From NCBI RefSeq assembly GCF_030704685.1, contig NZ_JAUZDX010000012.1:124001-188000 (forward strand): 64,000 nucleotides of DNA. Reading direction: 5' to 3'. Below are positions 1-9,413 of this stretch, in pieces. Source of the stretch: Acidovorax sp. A1169. Its GTDB lineage: Bacteria; Pseudomonadota; Gammaproteobacteria; Burkholderiales; Burkholderiaceae_C. Each line of letters starts with the position of its first letter. Positions within the stretch are counted from its first letter, which is position 1. The position numbers and the translations under genes are program-made. The notes under the pieces are model-generated. The model saw nothing but the letters and a program-made list of their open reading frames with translations, did no database searches and was not told the DNA's origin.

Positions 1-1
1 G

Positions 2-1564
2 TGCCTGACCTGGGCCGCCAAGAAGCTCAACCGCAACATCAAATGGGTGGCCGACCGCAGCGAGTCCTTCCTGACGGACGCGCATGGCCGCGACCATGTG
101 AGCCATGCCGAGATGGCCATGGACAAGGACGGCAAGTTCCTGGCCATGCGCGTGCACACCGATGCCAACATGGGCGCCTACCTGTCCACCTTTGCCAGCG
201 CCGTGCCCACCATCCTCTACGCCACGCTGCTGGCCGGGCAGTACACCACGCCGCAGGTCTACGTGGAGGTGGACGCCTGGTTCACCAACACCTCTCCGGT
301 CGATGCCTACCGCGGCGCGGGTCGGCCCGAGGCCACCTACCTGCTCGAACGCCTGGTCACCCGCTGCGCCTGGGAGCTGGGCCTGTCGCAGGACGAGATC
401 CGCAAGCGCAACTTCATCACCACCTTCCCCTACCAGACCCCGGTGGCGCTGCAGTACGACGTGGGCGACTACCACGCCTGCATGAACCAGGCGCAGGAGC
501 TGGCCGACGTGGCCGGCTTCGAGGCGCGCAAGAGCGCCAGCGCCGCCAAGGGCCTGCTGCGCGGCATGGGCTACAGCAGCTACATCGAGGCCTGCGGCAT
601 CGCCCCGTCGAACATCGCCGGGGCCCTGGGCGCGCGCGCCGGCCTGTTCGAATGCGGCGAGGTGCGCGTGCACCCCACGGGCAGCGTGACGGTGTTCACC
701 GGCTCGCACAGCCATGGCCAGGGGCACGAGACCACCTTTGCGCAGGTGGTGGCCGCGCGCCTGGGCATCCCGGTGGAGAACGTGGACATCGTGCACGGCG
801 ACACGGGTCGCGTGCCCTTCGGCATGGGCACCTACGGCTCGCGCTCCATCAGCGTGGGCGGCGCGGCCATCATGAAGGCGCTGGACAAGATCGAGGCCAA
901 GGCCAAGAAGATCGCCGCCCACCTGATGGAGGCCAGCGACGCCGACATCGACTTCAGCGGCGGCGAGTTCACCGTGCGCGGCACGGACAAGAAGATCCCC
1001 TTCGGCCAGGTGGCGCTCACGGCCTATGTGCCGCACAACTACCCGCTCGACAAGCTCGAACCGGGCCTGAACGAGACGGCCTTCTACGATCCGACGAACT
1101 TCACCTTCCCGGCCGGCACCTACATCTGCGAGGTGGAGGTGGACCCGATGACCGGCTCCACCCGGGTGGACCGCTTCACGGCGGTGGACGACTTCGGAAC
1201 CATCATCAACCCGATGATCGTTGAGGGCCAGGTGCATGGCGGGCTGGTGCAGGGCATCGGCCAGGCGCTGATGGAAAACTGCGTGTACGACCGCGAGACC
1301 GGCCAGTTGCTTACCGGCAGCTTCATGGACTACGCCATGCCTCGCGCCGACGACTTTCCCGAGTTCAAGCTCGGCCATGTCTGCACCCCCTGCACGCACA
1401 ACCCGCTAGGTACCAAGGGCTGCGGCGAGGCCGGAGCCATCGGCTCGCCGCCAGCGGTGATCAATGCCTTGCTCGACGCCCTGCGCCCGCTGGGTGTCAA
1501 GGATTTCGACATGCCGGCCTCTCCTCACCGCGTGTGGGATGCCATTCAAAGTGCCAAGGCCTGA
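2..1564 (+). CDS. Molybdopterin-binding large subunit of a CO/xanthine dehydrogenase-family hydroxylase (CoxL-like, form II), 5' truncated
   Basis: The reading frame is open from base 2, so the window cuts into the gene; about 520 C-terminal residues are present, of a usual length near 780-800. The family binds molybdopterin-cytosine-dinucleotide and oxidises CO, aldehydes or N-heterocycles. The partial protein carries AYRGAGR at residues 102-108. True CO dehydrogenases (form I) have AYRCSFR at this place, so this is a form II enzyme whose substrate is uncertain. A late [15 protein letters not shown] segment near the C-terminus is typical of the family and carries the conserved active-site glutamate. 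The FAD subunit gene follows 11 bases downstream, matching the small-large-medium order of form II operons; the [2Fe-2S] subunit gene is expected just upstream, outside the window. Confidence 0.93.
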   Translation, partial: CLTWAAKKLNRNIKWVADRSESFLTDAHGRDHVSHAEMAMDKDGKFLAMRVHTDANMGAYLSTFASAVPTILYATLLAGQYTTPQVYVEVDAWFTNTSPVDAYRGAGRPEATYLLERLVTRCAWELGLSQDEIRKRNFITTFPYQTPVALQYDVGDYHACMNQAQELADVAGFEARKSASAAKGLLRGMGYSSYIEACGIAPSNIAGALGARAGLFECGEVRVHPTGSVTVFTGSHSHGQGHETTFAQVVAARLGIPVENVDIVHGDTGRVPFGMGTYGSRSISVGGAAIMKALDKIEAKAKKIAAHLMEASDADIDFSGGEFTVRGTDKKIPFGQVALTAYVPHNYPLDKLEPGLNETAFYDPTNFTFPAGTYICEVEVDPMTGSTRVDRFTAVDDFGTIINPMIVEGQVHGGLVQGIGQALMENCVYDRETGQLLTGSFMDYAMPRADDFPEFKLGHVCTPCTHNPLGTKGCGEAGAIGSPPAVINALLDALRPLGVKDFDMPASPHRVWDAIQSAKA

Positions 1565-1575
1565 GGAGAAGCACC

Positions 1576-2367
1576 ATGTACGCATTCACTTATGAAACCC
1601 CGGCCAGCGTGGCCGATGCAGCGCGCCTGACAGCGGCCGGCGGCAAGCCCATCGCGGGCGGGCAGAGCCTGCTGCCTTCCATGCGGTTGCGCCTGGCCAA
1701 CCCGGGCCAGATCATCGACCTCAATGGCATTCCAGAGCTGGCGGGCATTCGCCGCGAAGGCAATGCCCTGGTGATCGGCGCAATGGCGCGGCACATGGAC
1801 GTGGCCGGCAGCGCGGACGTCAAGGCCGCCATCCCGGCCCTGGCCGACCTGGCCGCACACATCGGCGACCGCCAGGTGCGCGCCCGCGGCACGCTGGGCG
1901 GGTCGGTGGCCAACAACGACCCCGCCGCCTGCTACCCCAGCGCTGTGCTGGCCCTGGGGGCCACCGTCATCACCGACCAGCGCGAGATCGCGGCGGACGA
2001 CTTCTTCGTGGGCATGTACACCACGGCGCTGCAGGAGGGCGAACTGATCACCGCGATCCGCTTCCCTATCCCGAAGCGCGCGGCCTACCTCAAGTTCAAG
2101 CAGGCGGCCTCGCGCTTCTCGCTGGTGGGCGTGTTCGTGGCGCAGACCGATGCCGGCGTGCGCGTGGCCGTGACCGGCGCCGCCAGCAGCGTGTTCCGCC
2201 AGCAGGCACTGGAGGCCGCGCTGAGCAAGGACTTCTCGGTGGCCTCGGCCGCCGCGGTCAAGGTGGACGCCAGCGACCTGAACACCGACATCCATGCCAG
2301 CGCCATCTACCGTGCCAACCTGATCAGCGTGCAGACGCAGCGGGCCGTGGCGCAGATGCTGGGCTGA
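1576..2367 (+). CDS. FAD-binding medium subunit of the molybdenum hydroxylase (CoxM-like)
   Basis: This 263-residue protein is the flavoprotein subunit that passes electrons from the iron-sulfur subunit to an acceptor. It shows the FAD-binding AGGQSLLP motif near residue 33 and the second flavin-binding loop TLGGSVANNDPA near residue 109, and its length is normal for the family. The ATG at 1576 is chosen because GAGGAGAA lies 5 bases before it. A longer in-frame reading from 1534 would overlap the large-subunit gene without a ribosome site. It is co-transcribed with the large subunit upstream and the MoxR ATPase 4 bases downstream. Confidence 0.93.
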   Translation: MYAFTYETPASVADAARLTAAGGKPIAGGQSLLPSMRLRLANPGQIIDLNGIPELAGIRREGNALVIGAMARHMDVAGSADVKAAIPALADLAAHIGDRQVRARGTLGGSVANNDPAACYPSAVLALGATVITDQREIAADDFFVGMYTTALQEGELITAIRFPIPKRAAYLKFKQAASRFSLVGVFVAQTDAGVRVAVTGAASSVFRQQALEAALSKDFSVASAAAVKVDASDLNTDIHASAIYRANLISVQTQRAVAQMLG

Positions 2368-2371
2368 CGCC

Positions 2372-3280
2372 TTGCCACCCGAGCTGGCCTCCATCGACGA
2401 CCTGGTGCAGGCCCTGCAGCGTGTGGGCTATTTCGCCGACCGGCGCCTGGCGACCGCCGTGTTCCTGGCCCTGCGACTGCAGCGCCCGTTGCTGCTCGAA
2501 GGCGAGCCCGGCGTGGGCAAGACGGCGCTGGCGCAGGCCCTGTCCCGGGTGCTCTCGCGCAGCCTGATCCGCCTGCAGTGCTACGACGGGCTGGAACAGC
2601 GCGAGGCACTGTACGAGTGGAACTATGCAGCGCAGCTACTCCACATGCGCGCAGCAGAACTCGCGCCGGGGGGCGCCAGGGACATCGAAGCCGAGGTCTA
2701 CCAGGAGCGCTACCTGATCCGCCGCCCCTTGCTGCAGGCGCTGCAGGCCCCCGCACCCGGCGCCGTGCTGCTGATCGACGAGGTGGACCGGGCCGACGAG
2801 CCCTTCGAGGCATTCTTGCTCGAATACCTGGGCGAGTACCAGGTCAGCATTCCCGAGATCGGCACCGTGCGCGCTGGTGCCACGCCCGTCACCTTGCTCA
2901 CCAGCAACCGCACGCGCGACCTGCACGATGCCGTCAAGCGCCGCTGCCTGTACCACTGGCTCGACTACCCCGAGCGCGAGCGCGAGCTGGCCATTGTGCG
3001 CGCCCAGGTGCCCGGCGCCAGCGAAGCCCTGGCCGCCCAGGTGGCCGACTTCGTGCACCGGCTGCGCAGCCAGCCGTTTGCCAATGCCTTCCAGCGCGCG
3101 CCCGGCATCGCAGAGAGCGTGGAATGGGCCAAGGCGCTGGTGGCGCTCGACACCCTGGTGGTGGACCCCGAGATCGTCTCCGACACCGCCGGCATTCTGT
3201 TCAAGCAGCGCGAGGATGTGGCGGCGCTCACGAGGGACATGGCGGCAGAGTTGCTGAAACCGGTGGAAGAAGCGGGCTGA
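2372..3280 (+). CDS. MoxR-family AAA+ ATPase (CoxD-like)
   Basis: This 302-residue AAA+ ATPase carries Walker A GEPGVGKT at residues 44-51 and Walker B VLLIDEVDRAD near residue 133. In cox operons, CoxD-type MoxR ATPases act with the VWA protein CoxE to mature the molybdenum active site of the large subunit. The start appears to be TTG at 2372, four bases after the stop of the FAD subunit; no ATG in this frame fits better before the conserved N-terminal region. It is followed one base later by the VWA gene, its expected partner. Confidence 0.9.
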   Translation: MPPELASIDDLVQALQRVGYFADRRLATAVFLALRLQRPLLLEGEPGVGKTALAQALSRVLSRSLIRLQCYDGLEQREALYEWNYAAQLLHMRAAELAPGGARDIEAEVYQERYLIRRPLLQALQAPAPGAVLLIDEVDRADEPFEAFLLEYLGEYQVSIPEIGTVRAGATPVTLLTSNRTRDLHDAVKRRCLYHWLDYPERERELAIVRAQVPGASEALAAQVADFVHRLRSQPFANAFQRAPGIAESVEWAKALVALDTLVVDPEIVSDTAGILFKQREDVAALTRDMAAELLKPVEEAG

Positions 3281-3281
3281 C

Positions 3282-4499
3282 ATGACTCTTGCTCCGTCCG
3301 CCGCAACGGTCTCCCAGCTCGGCGATGCGCGCACCGGCAAGCTGGCCGACAACCTCACGGGCTTTGGCCGCACCCTGCGCCGCGCCGGGGTGCGCGTGGA
3401 CGCCGCGCGCATGGCGCTGGCCCAGCAGGCGGTGATGCTGGTGGGCATGCAACGCCAGGATTTCGCAGCCGCGCTGGAGACCGTGCTGGTCAGCCGCGAG
3501 CAGGACCGCCTGGTGTTCCGCGAGCTGTTTGACGCCTACTTCAAGAACCCCAACGTCGCGCAGAAACTGCTGGCGCAGATGATGCCCAGCGCCGAATCGA
3601 AGGCTGAGCCCGTGAAACGCCGCCCGCGCGTGAGCGAGGCGCTGGCGCCCGTGCGTGCTGCACGCAACGCCCCGCCCCGCGAGGAGGACAAGGTCGATTT
3701 CGACGCCGCGATGTCTGCCAGCGACGTGCAGCGGCTGCGCCAAGCCGATTTCAACCAGCTCTCGGCCAGCGAGTACCGGCTGGTGGCGCAGCTCGCGCGC
3801 GAGATTCCTTTGCCGCTGCCCGACTTTGCTGCGCGACGCACCCGGCCCGGAGCGCGCGGCAGCCGCCCGCACTGGCCCGGCGCCATGCACCAGGCGGCGC
3901 GCACGGGCGGTGAATTCCTGCGGGTGCCGCTGCTGCAGCGCCGCCGCCAGCCCTTGCCGCTTCTGGCGCTGGTGGACGTGTCGGGCTCCATGGAACGCTA
4001 TGCACGGCTGCTTCTGGCCTTTTTGCACGCCGCCACGGCGCCGCGCCGCGCAGGCGCGCTGCGCCGCGACGTGTTCGCCTTCGGCACCGGCCTCACGGAC
4101 CTGACCCCGGCCTTTCGCCTGGCCGACACCGATGCCATGCTGGAGGCCGCCAGCCACGCCATCGACGATTTTGCCGGCGGCACCCGCATGGGCGAGAGCC
4201 TGCGCAGCCTGCGGCTGCGCCACGCGCGCCGGCTGGTGGGTCGGCGCACGCTGGTGCTGCTCATCACCGATGGCCTGGATACGGGCGCGCCCGAACTGCT
4301 GGGGCAGGAGCTCGCCTGGCTGCGCCGCCACTGCGCGCGCCTGCTGTGGCTCAACCCACTGCTGCGTTTTGAGGGGTATGTGCCAGCGGCACGCGGTGCA
4401 TCGGTGCTGCACCGCGAGGCGCACGGTATGCTGGCCGTGCACAACCTGAGCCGCCTGCAGGACCTGGCCGGCAGCCTGGCGGCCGTACTGCGGCAATGA
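3282..4499 (+). CDS. VWA domain-containing protein (CoxE-like)
   Basis: This 405-residue protein has a C-terminal von Willebrand A domain with the MIDAS motif DVSGS at residues 232-236, inside LVDVSGSMERYARLL, and a later TDGLDTG metal-loop segment. The first 200 residues are charged and arginine-rich. CoxE proteins pair with MoxR ATPases such as the one encoded directly upstream, and together they help insert or sulfurate the molybdenum cofactor. The start ATG follows the ATPase stop by one base, which implies translational coupling. Confidence 0.9.
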   Translation: MTLAPSAATVSQLGDARTGKLADNLTGFGRTLRRAGVRVDAARMALAQQAVMLVGMQRQDFAAALETVLVSREQDRLVFRELFDAYFKNPNVAQKLLAQMMPSAESKAEPVKRRPRVSEALAPVRAARNAPPREEDKVDFDAAMSASDVQRLRQADFNQLSASEYRLVAQLAREIPLPLPDFAARRTRPGARGSRPHWPGAMHQAARTGGEFLRVPLLQRRRQPLPLLALVDVSGSMERYARLLLAFLHAATAPRRAGALRRDVFAFGTGLTDLTPAFRLADTDAMLEAASHAIDDFAGGTRMGESLRSLRLRHARRLVGRRTLVLLITDGLDTGAPELLGQELAWLRRHCARLLWLNPLLRFEGYVPAARGASVLHREAHGMLAVHNLSRLQDLAGSLAAVLRQ

Positions 4500-4536
4500 C
4501 GGCCCCGGCCTGACCGAATCACCGAGGAAGATCACC

Positions 4537-5220
4537 ATGGAAATGCAAGCCAGCCGCCCCCTTGCCGCCAGCCAGAGCCAGGCCTGGGAGGCGCTCAATG
4601 ACCCCGAGGTGCTCAAGCTGTGCATTCCCGGCTGCGAAAAGATCGAGCCCACGGGCGAGAACCAGTACAGCGTGGCCATGGCGCTCAAGATCGGGCCGGT
4701 GTCGGCCAAGTTCGCGGGCAAGATCACGCTGTCCGACATCGTGCCGCCCGAAAGCTACACCATCGCCTTCGATGGATCGGGCGGCGTGGCCGGCTTCGGC
4801 AAGGGCAATGCCCAGGTGAGGCTCGCGCCGTTGCCGCCCGAAGGCGGGCAGGAGCACTGCGAACTGCACTACACCGTGCATGCCACCGTGGGCGGCAAGA
4901 TCGCCCAGTTGGGCCAGCGCCTGATCGACGGCGCCGCCAAGGGCATGGCCGAGGACTTCTTCAAGCGCTTCGACAACGAGATGCAGCGCCGCCACCCGCC
5001 CGCCCAGGGGGAGAGCGATGCCGATCCCCCCGACACCGTGCCCGCTGAGATCCCCACCCAGCCGGGCGAGGACGCCGGGCCGCCGAGCGGCTTTGTCCAG
5101 AGCCAGCGCGCCGGCCTGCAGGCCGCAGGCGGGGCAGACGCTCCCAGCGGCGGCGTTCCCGTCTGGGTCTGGGTGGCGGGTGCTGCGGCACTGGTGGCCC
5201 TGGCCTGGTGGCTGAACTAA
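4537..5220 (+). CDS. coxG: CoxG-family SRPBCC protein with C-terminal membrane anchor
   Basis: Residues 1 to about 150 form the CoxG domain, a START/SRPBCC-like fold: it opens with the ligand-domain pattern ending WEALNDPEVLKLCIPGC and includes the GSGGVAGFGKGNAQV strand. A proline-rich linker follows, then one transmembrane helix at the extreme C-terminus (WVWVAGAAALVALAWW). CoxG is known to recruit CO dehydrogenase to the cytoplasmic membrane and to carry quinones, so the tail anchor fits coupling this hydroxylase to respiration. GAGGAAGA lies before the ATG. It ends the tight part of the operon; the next gene is 214 bases away. Confidence 0.92.
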   Translation: MEMQASRPLAASQSQAWEALNDPEVLKLCIPGCEKIEPTGENQYSVAMALKIGPVSAKFAGKITLSDIVPPESYTIAFDGSGGVAGFGKGNAQVRLAPLPPEGGQEHCELHYTVHATVGGKIAQLGQRLIDGAAKGMAEDFFKRFDNEMQRRHPPAQGESDADPPDTVPAEIPTQPGEDAGPPSGFVQSQRAGLQAAGGADAPSGGVPVWVWVAGAAALVALAWWLN

Positions 5221-5264
5221 GAAGGTATGAACGAACCCGCCATGCCCGCTCATCCCGCCAAAAC

Positions 5265-5337
5265 ACGCGCGCTCGTCGTTGCAAATGCTCGCCATAGCCC
5301 GAGCTATGGCTGTGCTTTGCGCCTAGATCGCACGCGT
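5265..5337. repeat. Extragenic imperfect palindrome (REP-like)
   Basis: A perfect core hairpin (GCCATAGC, loop CCGA, GCTATGGC, 5291-5310) lies inside a longer imperfect inverted repeat whose arms run from 5265 and to 5337 and end in ACGCG/CGCGT. The left and right arms match for most of about 34 bases each. It sits in the 214-base gap between coxG and the xdhC-like gene. It may act as a processing or attenuation element, or be a dispersed genomic repeat; only this copy is in the window. Confidence 0.6.
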
Positions 5338-5434
5338 TGTGGCAGCCTGCTCGGACACGCCGGATTCATTCACACCTTCTGAGCTTTCCCTCTGGCGCAC
5401 GGAACCGGCGGGCCTTGGGCACAATCTACGCACG

Positions 5435-6517
5435 ATGACGATGGAAAACCTCGATGTGATGGTGTTGCGCTCCCTGCACGGCTGGCGTGCCGCCGGGCGG
5501 CGTGCGCTGCTGGCCACGGTGGTACGCACCTGGGGGTCATCCCCCCGGCCCGTTGGTTCGATCATGGCGCTGTGCGACGACGGTGCGGTGGTGGGCTCGG
5601 TCTCGGGCGGCTGCATCGAGGACGACCTGATCGACCGCCACACCCGCGCCTACGCGCAGGAGCGTGCCGGTGCCACGGGGCATGAGCACCGCATTCCCCA
5701 TGGCCCGCCGTCCTTCGCCAAGTACGGCATCACGGCCGACGAGGCACACCGCTTCGGCCTGCCCTGCGGCGGCACACTGGAACTGCTGCTCGAATACGAC
5801 CCCGATCCCGCCGGCCTCGCCGAGCTGATCGCCGCGCTCGACGCCGGCCGGCTGGTGCAGCGCACCGTGCGCCTGGCCGATGGCGCAGCCACCCTGGCCA
5901 TGGCGACCGAGCCCGCCGAACTGGCCGTGGATGCACAGCAACTGACCAATACCTTCGGCCCCGAGTACCGCATGCTCATCATCGGTGCCGGGCAGATGGC
6001 CGAGTACCTGGCCACCATGGCCTTGTTCAACGGTTTCGCCGTGACCGTGTGCGACCCGCGCGAGGAATACCGCCATGGCTGGAAGGTGCCTGGTGCCACC
6101 CTGGTGAGCGACATGCCCGACGACGTGGTGGTGCAGTTCAAGCCCGACCGGCGCAGCTGCGTGGTGGCGCTCACGCACGACCCCAAGCTCGACGACCTGG
6201 CCCTGCTTGAAGCCCTGTCCTCCGAAGCCTTCTACGTGGGCGGCATCGGCTCGCGGCGCAACAACGATGCGCGCCGCGCGCGCATGATCGAGCACTTCGA
6301 GCAGACCGAACAGAGCCTGGCGCGCCTGCGCGGGCCCATCGGCATCTACATCGGCAGCAAGACCCCGCCCGAGATCGCCGTGAGCGTGATGGCCGAGATC
6401 CTGGCCGTGAAGAACGGCGTTGCCCTGCCGCGCGTGATGGAGGTCGGCCAGGCCAAGAACGACCGGGATGTGGCGCACAACGATCCCGGGCCACTGGTCT
6501 GCGCGGTGGGCCGCTGA
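5435..6517 (+). CDS. XdhC/CoxI-family molybdenum cofactor maturation protein
   Basis: This 360-residue protein has an N-terminal XdhC/CoxI domain (TWGSSPRPVGSIMAL, then SVSGGCIEDDL) and a C-terminal Rossmann-type XdhC_C domain (LIIGAGQMAEYLATMALFNG) ending with GGIGSRRN and GIYIGSKTPPEIAVSV. XdhC proteins bind and sulfurate molybdenum cofactor before it is inserted into the hydroxylase. The ATG at 5435 is preferred, with 5441 also possible; the reading frame extends to 5339 but that part looks non-coding. It probably serves the hydroxylase encoded upstream although it is separated from it by the palindrome. Its stop is 5 bases from the convergent phosphatase gene. Confidence 0.9.
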   Translation: MTMENLDVMVLRSLHGWRAAGRRALLATVVRTWGSSPRPVGSIMALCDDGAVVGSVSGGCIEDDLIDRHTRAYAQERAGATGHEHRIPHGPPSFAKYGITADEAHRFGLPCGGTLELLLEYDPDPAGLAELIAALDAGRLVQRTVRLADGAATLAMATEPAELAVDAQQLTNTFGPEYRMLIIGAGQMAEYLATMALFNGFAVTVCDPREEYRHGWKVPGATLVSDMPDDVVVQFKPDRRSCVVALTHDPKLDDLALLEALSSEAFYVGGIGSRRNNDARRARMIEHFEQTEQSLARLRGPIGIYIGSKTPPEIAVSVMAEILAVKNGVALPRVMEVGQAKNDRDVAHNDPGPLVCAVGR

Positions 6518-6522
6518 CCGTT

Positions 6523-7032
6523 TCAGCGGCTGCGGTCCTGCAGCTCCCGCTGTACATGCTGCAGCAGCCCCTCGCAGGCATCCTCCACCAGGTCCAGCAC
6601 ATCATCGAAGCCCGTGGCGCCGCCGTAGTAGGGGTCGGGAACCACAGGGCTTTGCATGTGCAGGCAGAACTCCGTGAGGCGCCTGAGCTTGTGCGCGTGC
6701 CCGGGCGGGCACAGCTCCTGCGCCATGGCCAGGTTGTCCCAGTCCATGGCGAGGACCAGGTCGTGCGCGGCAAAGTCGGCCAGCAGCATCTGCCGCGCCC
6801 TCAGGTCCGACAGGTCGTAGCCGCGCCGTGAGGCATGGCGCTGCGAGCGGTGGTCCGGCGGCTCGCCCGGGTGGTAGTTGTGCGTGCCGGCCGAATCCAC
6901 GCGCACCCGGTCGGCCAGGCCGGCCGCCTGCACGCGGTGGCGGAACACGCCGTGCGCGGTGGGGCTGCGGCAGATGTTCCCCATGCAGAGAAAAAGAACG
7001 GAGTAGCCTGCCGCGGTTGGTTGCTGTGCCAT
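6523..7032 (-). CDS. Low-molecular-weight protein tyrosine phosphatase
   Basis: This 169-residue cytosolic phosphatase carries the P-loop C-X5-R at residues 16-22 (CMGNICRSP), and the late DPYYGG segment supplies the general-acid aspartate. Length and motif order match the LMW-PTP/arsenate reductase fold. The start at 7032 is chosen because GAGGGG lies 7 bases upstream; an in-frame ATG at 7047 is the alternative. It lies downstream of the phenylalanine operon but behind a strong terminator, so it is probably expressed separately. The substrate cannot be told from sequence. Confidence 0.93.
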   Translation of the reverse strand: MAQQPTAAGYSVLFLCMGNICRSPTAHGVFRHRVQAAGLADRVRVDSAGTHNYHPGEPPDHRSQRHASRRGYDLSDLRARQMLLADFAAHDLVLAMDWDNLAMAQELCPPGHAHKLRRLTEFCLHMQSPVVPDPYYGGATGFDDVLDLVEDACEGLLQHVQRELQDRSR

Positions 7033-7047
7033 GTGTGTGCCCCTCAT

Positions 7048-7072
7048 GCAAAACGGCCCGCGTGGGGCCGTT
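7048..7072 (-). terminator. Rho-independent terminator after phhA
   Basis: Arms AACGGCCC (7052-7059) and GGGCCGTT (7065-7072) pair perfectly around a 5-base loop. Read on the minus strand the stem is followed by a short T run. It lies 24 bases beyond the phhA stop and just before the phosphatase start, so it should end the hppD-phhB-phhA transcript. Confidence 0.8.
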
Positions 7073-7095
7073 CTGGAGTGTCGCATGGCAGGCGA

Positions 7096-7998
7096 TCAGG
7101 CGTGTGCCTCCTGGCGCTTGGCATCGTGGTACGCAAGAGTCCCGCGGGTCACCACGCTGTCGCCGGGCAGCACCGCGCCCGCATCGTGTTCCGGGGCCCC
7201 CTTCAGCCGGTCGTAGATCGGCGCGAAGTCGATCTTGGCCAGTTCCAGCAGCTCGTCCAGGTGGCCCAGCACGAAGTAGGTTTCCTGGAAATCGTCGATG
7301 CGGTAGTTGGTCTGCATCACCCGCTCCAGGTCAAAGCGCACGCGGTTGGGCGAATCGCTCTCGACCGAGAAGCGCGTCTCGCTCGCCGACGAGGCAATGC
7401 CCGCGCCATAGATGCGCAGGCCGTCGCTCTGCTGCACCAGGCCGAACTCCACCGTGTACCAGTAGACCCGGGCCAGCTTCTCCAGCACGCCCAGGCGGTA
7501 GGCTCTGAGGCCGCCTTCGCCATAGGCCTGGATGTAGTCGGCGATCACCGGGTTCATCAGCATCGGCACATGGCCGAACACGTCGTGGAAGACATCAGGC
7601 TCTTCCAGGTAGTCGAGCTCATGCGGCTTGCGGATGAACTGACCCGCAGGAAAGCGCCGGTTGGCCAGGTGCTCGAAGAACACCTCGTCAGGCACCAGGC
7701 CGGGCACGGCCACCACTTCCCAGCCGGTTCGCTTCTTGAGCACCTTGGACATCTGCTCGAAGTCGGGAATCTGCTCGGGGCCAATGGGCAGGTCCTGCAT
7801 ACCGCGGATGAACTCGTCGCAGGCGCGCCCGGGCAGCAGTTTCGACTGCCGGTCAAACAGGGTGCGCCACACGCCGTGCTCTTCCTTCGTGTAGTTGGCC
7901 CAGCCCTGGTCGATGGTCCAGTCGGGGCGCTCCGGGGCTTGAGCCTCTCCGGCCGCCAGCCCGTGCTTGGCGGTTTCCTTGAGTTGCTGCTGCAGCAT
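7096..7998 (-). CDS. phhA: Phenylalanine 4-hydroxylase
   Basis: This 300-residue monomeric bacterial enzyme converts phenylalanine to tyrosine using tetrahydropterin, O2 and non-heme Fe(II). The facial triad is visible as His138 and His143 (HDVFGHVPM) and Glu184 (YTVEFGL), the same numbering as in the Chromobacterium enzyme. There is no N-terminal ACT regulatory domain, as expected for bacteria. It is the last gene of a minus-strand operon after phhB, 9 bases away, which regenerates its pterin cofactor, and hppD, which handles the next catabolic step. Confidence 0.97.
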   Translation of the reverse strand: MLQQQLKETAKHGLAAGEAQAPERPDWTIDQGWANYTKEEHGVWRTLFDRQSKLLPGRACDEFIRGMQDLPIGPEQIPDFEQMSKVLKKRTGWEVVAVPGLVPDEVFFEHLANRRFPAGQFIRKPHELDYLEEPDVFHDVFGHVPMLMNPVIADYIQAYGEGGLRAYRLGVLEKLARVYWYTVEFGLVQQSDGLRIYGAGIASSASETRFSVESDSPNRVRFDLERVMQTNYRIDDFQETYFVLGHLDELLELAKIDFAPIYDRLKGAPEHDAGAVLPGDSVVTRGTLAYHDAKRQEAHA

Positions 7999-8007
7999 GC
8001 CTGTCTC

Positions 8008-8310
8008 CTATGCGGCGGCTGGGGCTGCCGCGATGCGGTTCATAAGCCGGGCCATCTCGATATCCTTGCCCGAGATGCCGTCCACGTCGTGCGTGGTCAG
8101 CGTGACCGACACGCGGTGGTAGACGTTGGACCACTCGGGGTGGTGGTTCATGCGCTCCGCATGCAGGGCGACCTGGGCCATGAAGCCGAAGGCCTGCACG
8201 AAGTCGGCGAACTGGAACTCCTTGGTGATCAGGCCGCCGCGCCCCTCGGCATGCGTCCAGCCGGCCAGGGAGGGCAGTTGCGCTGCCAGCTCCTCGGGCG
8301 TGAGCTTCAT
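8008..8310 (-). CDS. phhB: Pterin-4a-carbinolamine dehydratase
   Basis: This 100-residue protein dehydrates 4a-hydroxytetrahydrobiopterin formed by PhhA, allowing cofactor recycling. The family motif region [19 protein letters not shown] is intact and supplies the catalytic histidines. It overlaps the upstream hppD stop by 4 bases (ATGA), so the two are translationally coupled. The downstream neighbour is phhA. Confidence 0.95.
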   Translation of the reverse strand: MKLTPEELAAQLPSLAGWTHAEGRGGLITKEFQFADFVQAFGFMAQVALHAERMNHHPEWSNVYHRVSVTLTTHDVDGISGKDIEMARLMNRIAAAPAAA

Positions 8311-9413
8311 GCCGTTTCCTTGGCGGGGGCCTTGTCGGTGGCGGTGAGCACGCCGCGGTTGATCTGGTCGCGCTCCAGCGATTCGAACAGCGCCTTGAAG
8401 TTGCCTTCGCCAAAGCCTTCGCGGTAGTTGCCCTTGCGCTCGATGAACTCGAAGAACACCGGGCCCAGCATGGGCTGCGAGAAGATCTGCAGCAGCAGGC
8501 GCGGCTGGCCGCCTTCGGTCGTGCCGTCCAGCAGGATGCCGCGGGCCTGCAGCTCGCCCACCGACTGGCCGTGGCCGGGCAGGCGGTTTTCCAGGTTCTC
8601 GTAGTAGACCTCGTTGGGCGCGGTCAGCAAGGGGATGCCGGCCATCTGCAACTGGTCGATGGATTCGAGCAGGTTGTCGGTCAGCAGCGCGATGTGCTGG
8701 ATGCCCTCGCCGTTGAACTGCATCAGGAACTCTTCGATCTGGCCCCCGCCCTGGCGCGATTCCTCGTTCAGCGGGATGCGGATCAGGCCGTCCGGTGCTG
8801 TCATGGCCTTGGAGGTCAGGCCCGTGTACTCGCCCGAGATGTCGAAATAGCGGATTTCGCGGAAGTTGAACAGCTTGGTGTAGAAGTCGGCCCAGTAGGA
8901 CATGCGGCCGCGGTACACGTTGTGCGTGAGGTGGTCCACCACCTGAAAGCCGTGGCCCTTGGGGTGCAGGTCCACGCCGGGCAAAAACTCGAAGTCGATG
9001 TCGTAAATGGACTTGCCGTCCTCGAAGCGGTCGATCAGGTACAGCGGCGCACCGCCGATGCCCTTGATCGCGGGCAGGCGCAGCTCCATCGGGCCGGTGG
9101 GGATCTCGATGGGCTGGGCACCGAGTTCGAGCGCCCGGTTGTAGGCCTTGTGGGCATCGCGCACCCGGAACGCCAGCCCGCAGGCCGCGGCGCCATGCTC
9201 GCCGGCAAAGTAGGCAGCGGTGCCTGGCTCGTTGTTGACGATGAAGTTGATGCCGCCCTGGCGGTACAGCAGCACGTTCTTGGAGCGGTGCTTGGCAACC
9301 AGCGAAAAGCCCATCTTCTCGAACATGGGTTCCAGCAAGCCGGGCTTGGGCGAAGAGAACTCCACGAACTCAAAGCCGCACAGGCCCATGGGGTTGTCAA
9401 ACAGGTCGGTCAT
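8307..9413 (-). CDS. hppD: 4-hydroxyphenylpyruvate dioxygenase
   Basis: This 368-residue enzyme converts 4-hydroxyphenylpyruvate to homogentisate with Fe(II) and O2. It has two vicinal-oxygen-chelate halves; the C-terminal half holds the iron histidines (VVDHLTHNV near residue 165 and [11 protein letters not shown]) and the late glutamate in the FEFIERKG segment. The ATG at 9413 is supported by GGAGA 7 bases before it. It is first in the hppD-phhB-phhA operon. The aminotransferase and homogentisate dioxygenase needed to complete the route are not in the window. The 265 bases upstream hold its promoter, including two direct copies of GAGACTGT spaced 10 bases apart near 9460-9477. Confidence 0.97.
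   Translation of the reverse strand: MTDLFDNPMGLCGFEFVEFSSPKPGLLEPMFEKMGFSLVAKHRSKNVLLYRQGGINFIVNNEPGTAAYFAGEHGAAACGLAFRVRDAHKAYNRALELGAQPIEIPTGPMELRLPAIKGIGGAPLYLIDRFEDGKSIYDIDFEFLPGVDLHPKGHGFQVVDHLTHNVYRGRMSYWADFYTKLFNFREIRYFDISGEYTGLTSKAMTAPDGLIRIPLNEESRQGGGQIEEFLMQFNGEGIQHIALLTDNLLESIDQLQMAGIPLLTAPNEVYYENLENRLPGHGQSVGELQARGILLDGTTEGGQPRLLLQIFSQPMLGPVFFEFIERKGNYREGFGEGNFKALFESLERDQINRGVLTATDKAPAKETA

Noticed and set aside
2..1564. True CO dehydrogenase assignment
   Set aside because: The active-site loop reads AYRGAGR and not AYRCSFR, so form I CO dehydrogenase function is not supported.
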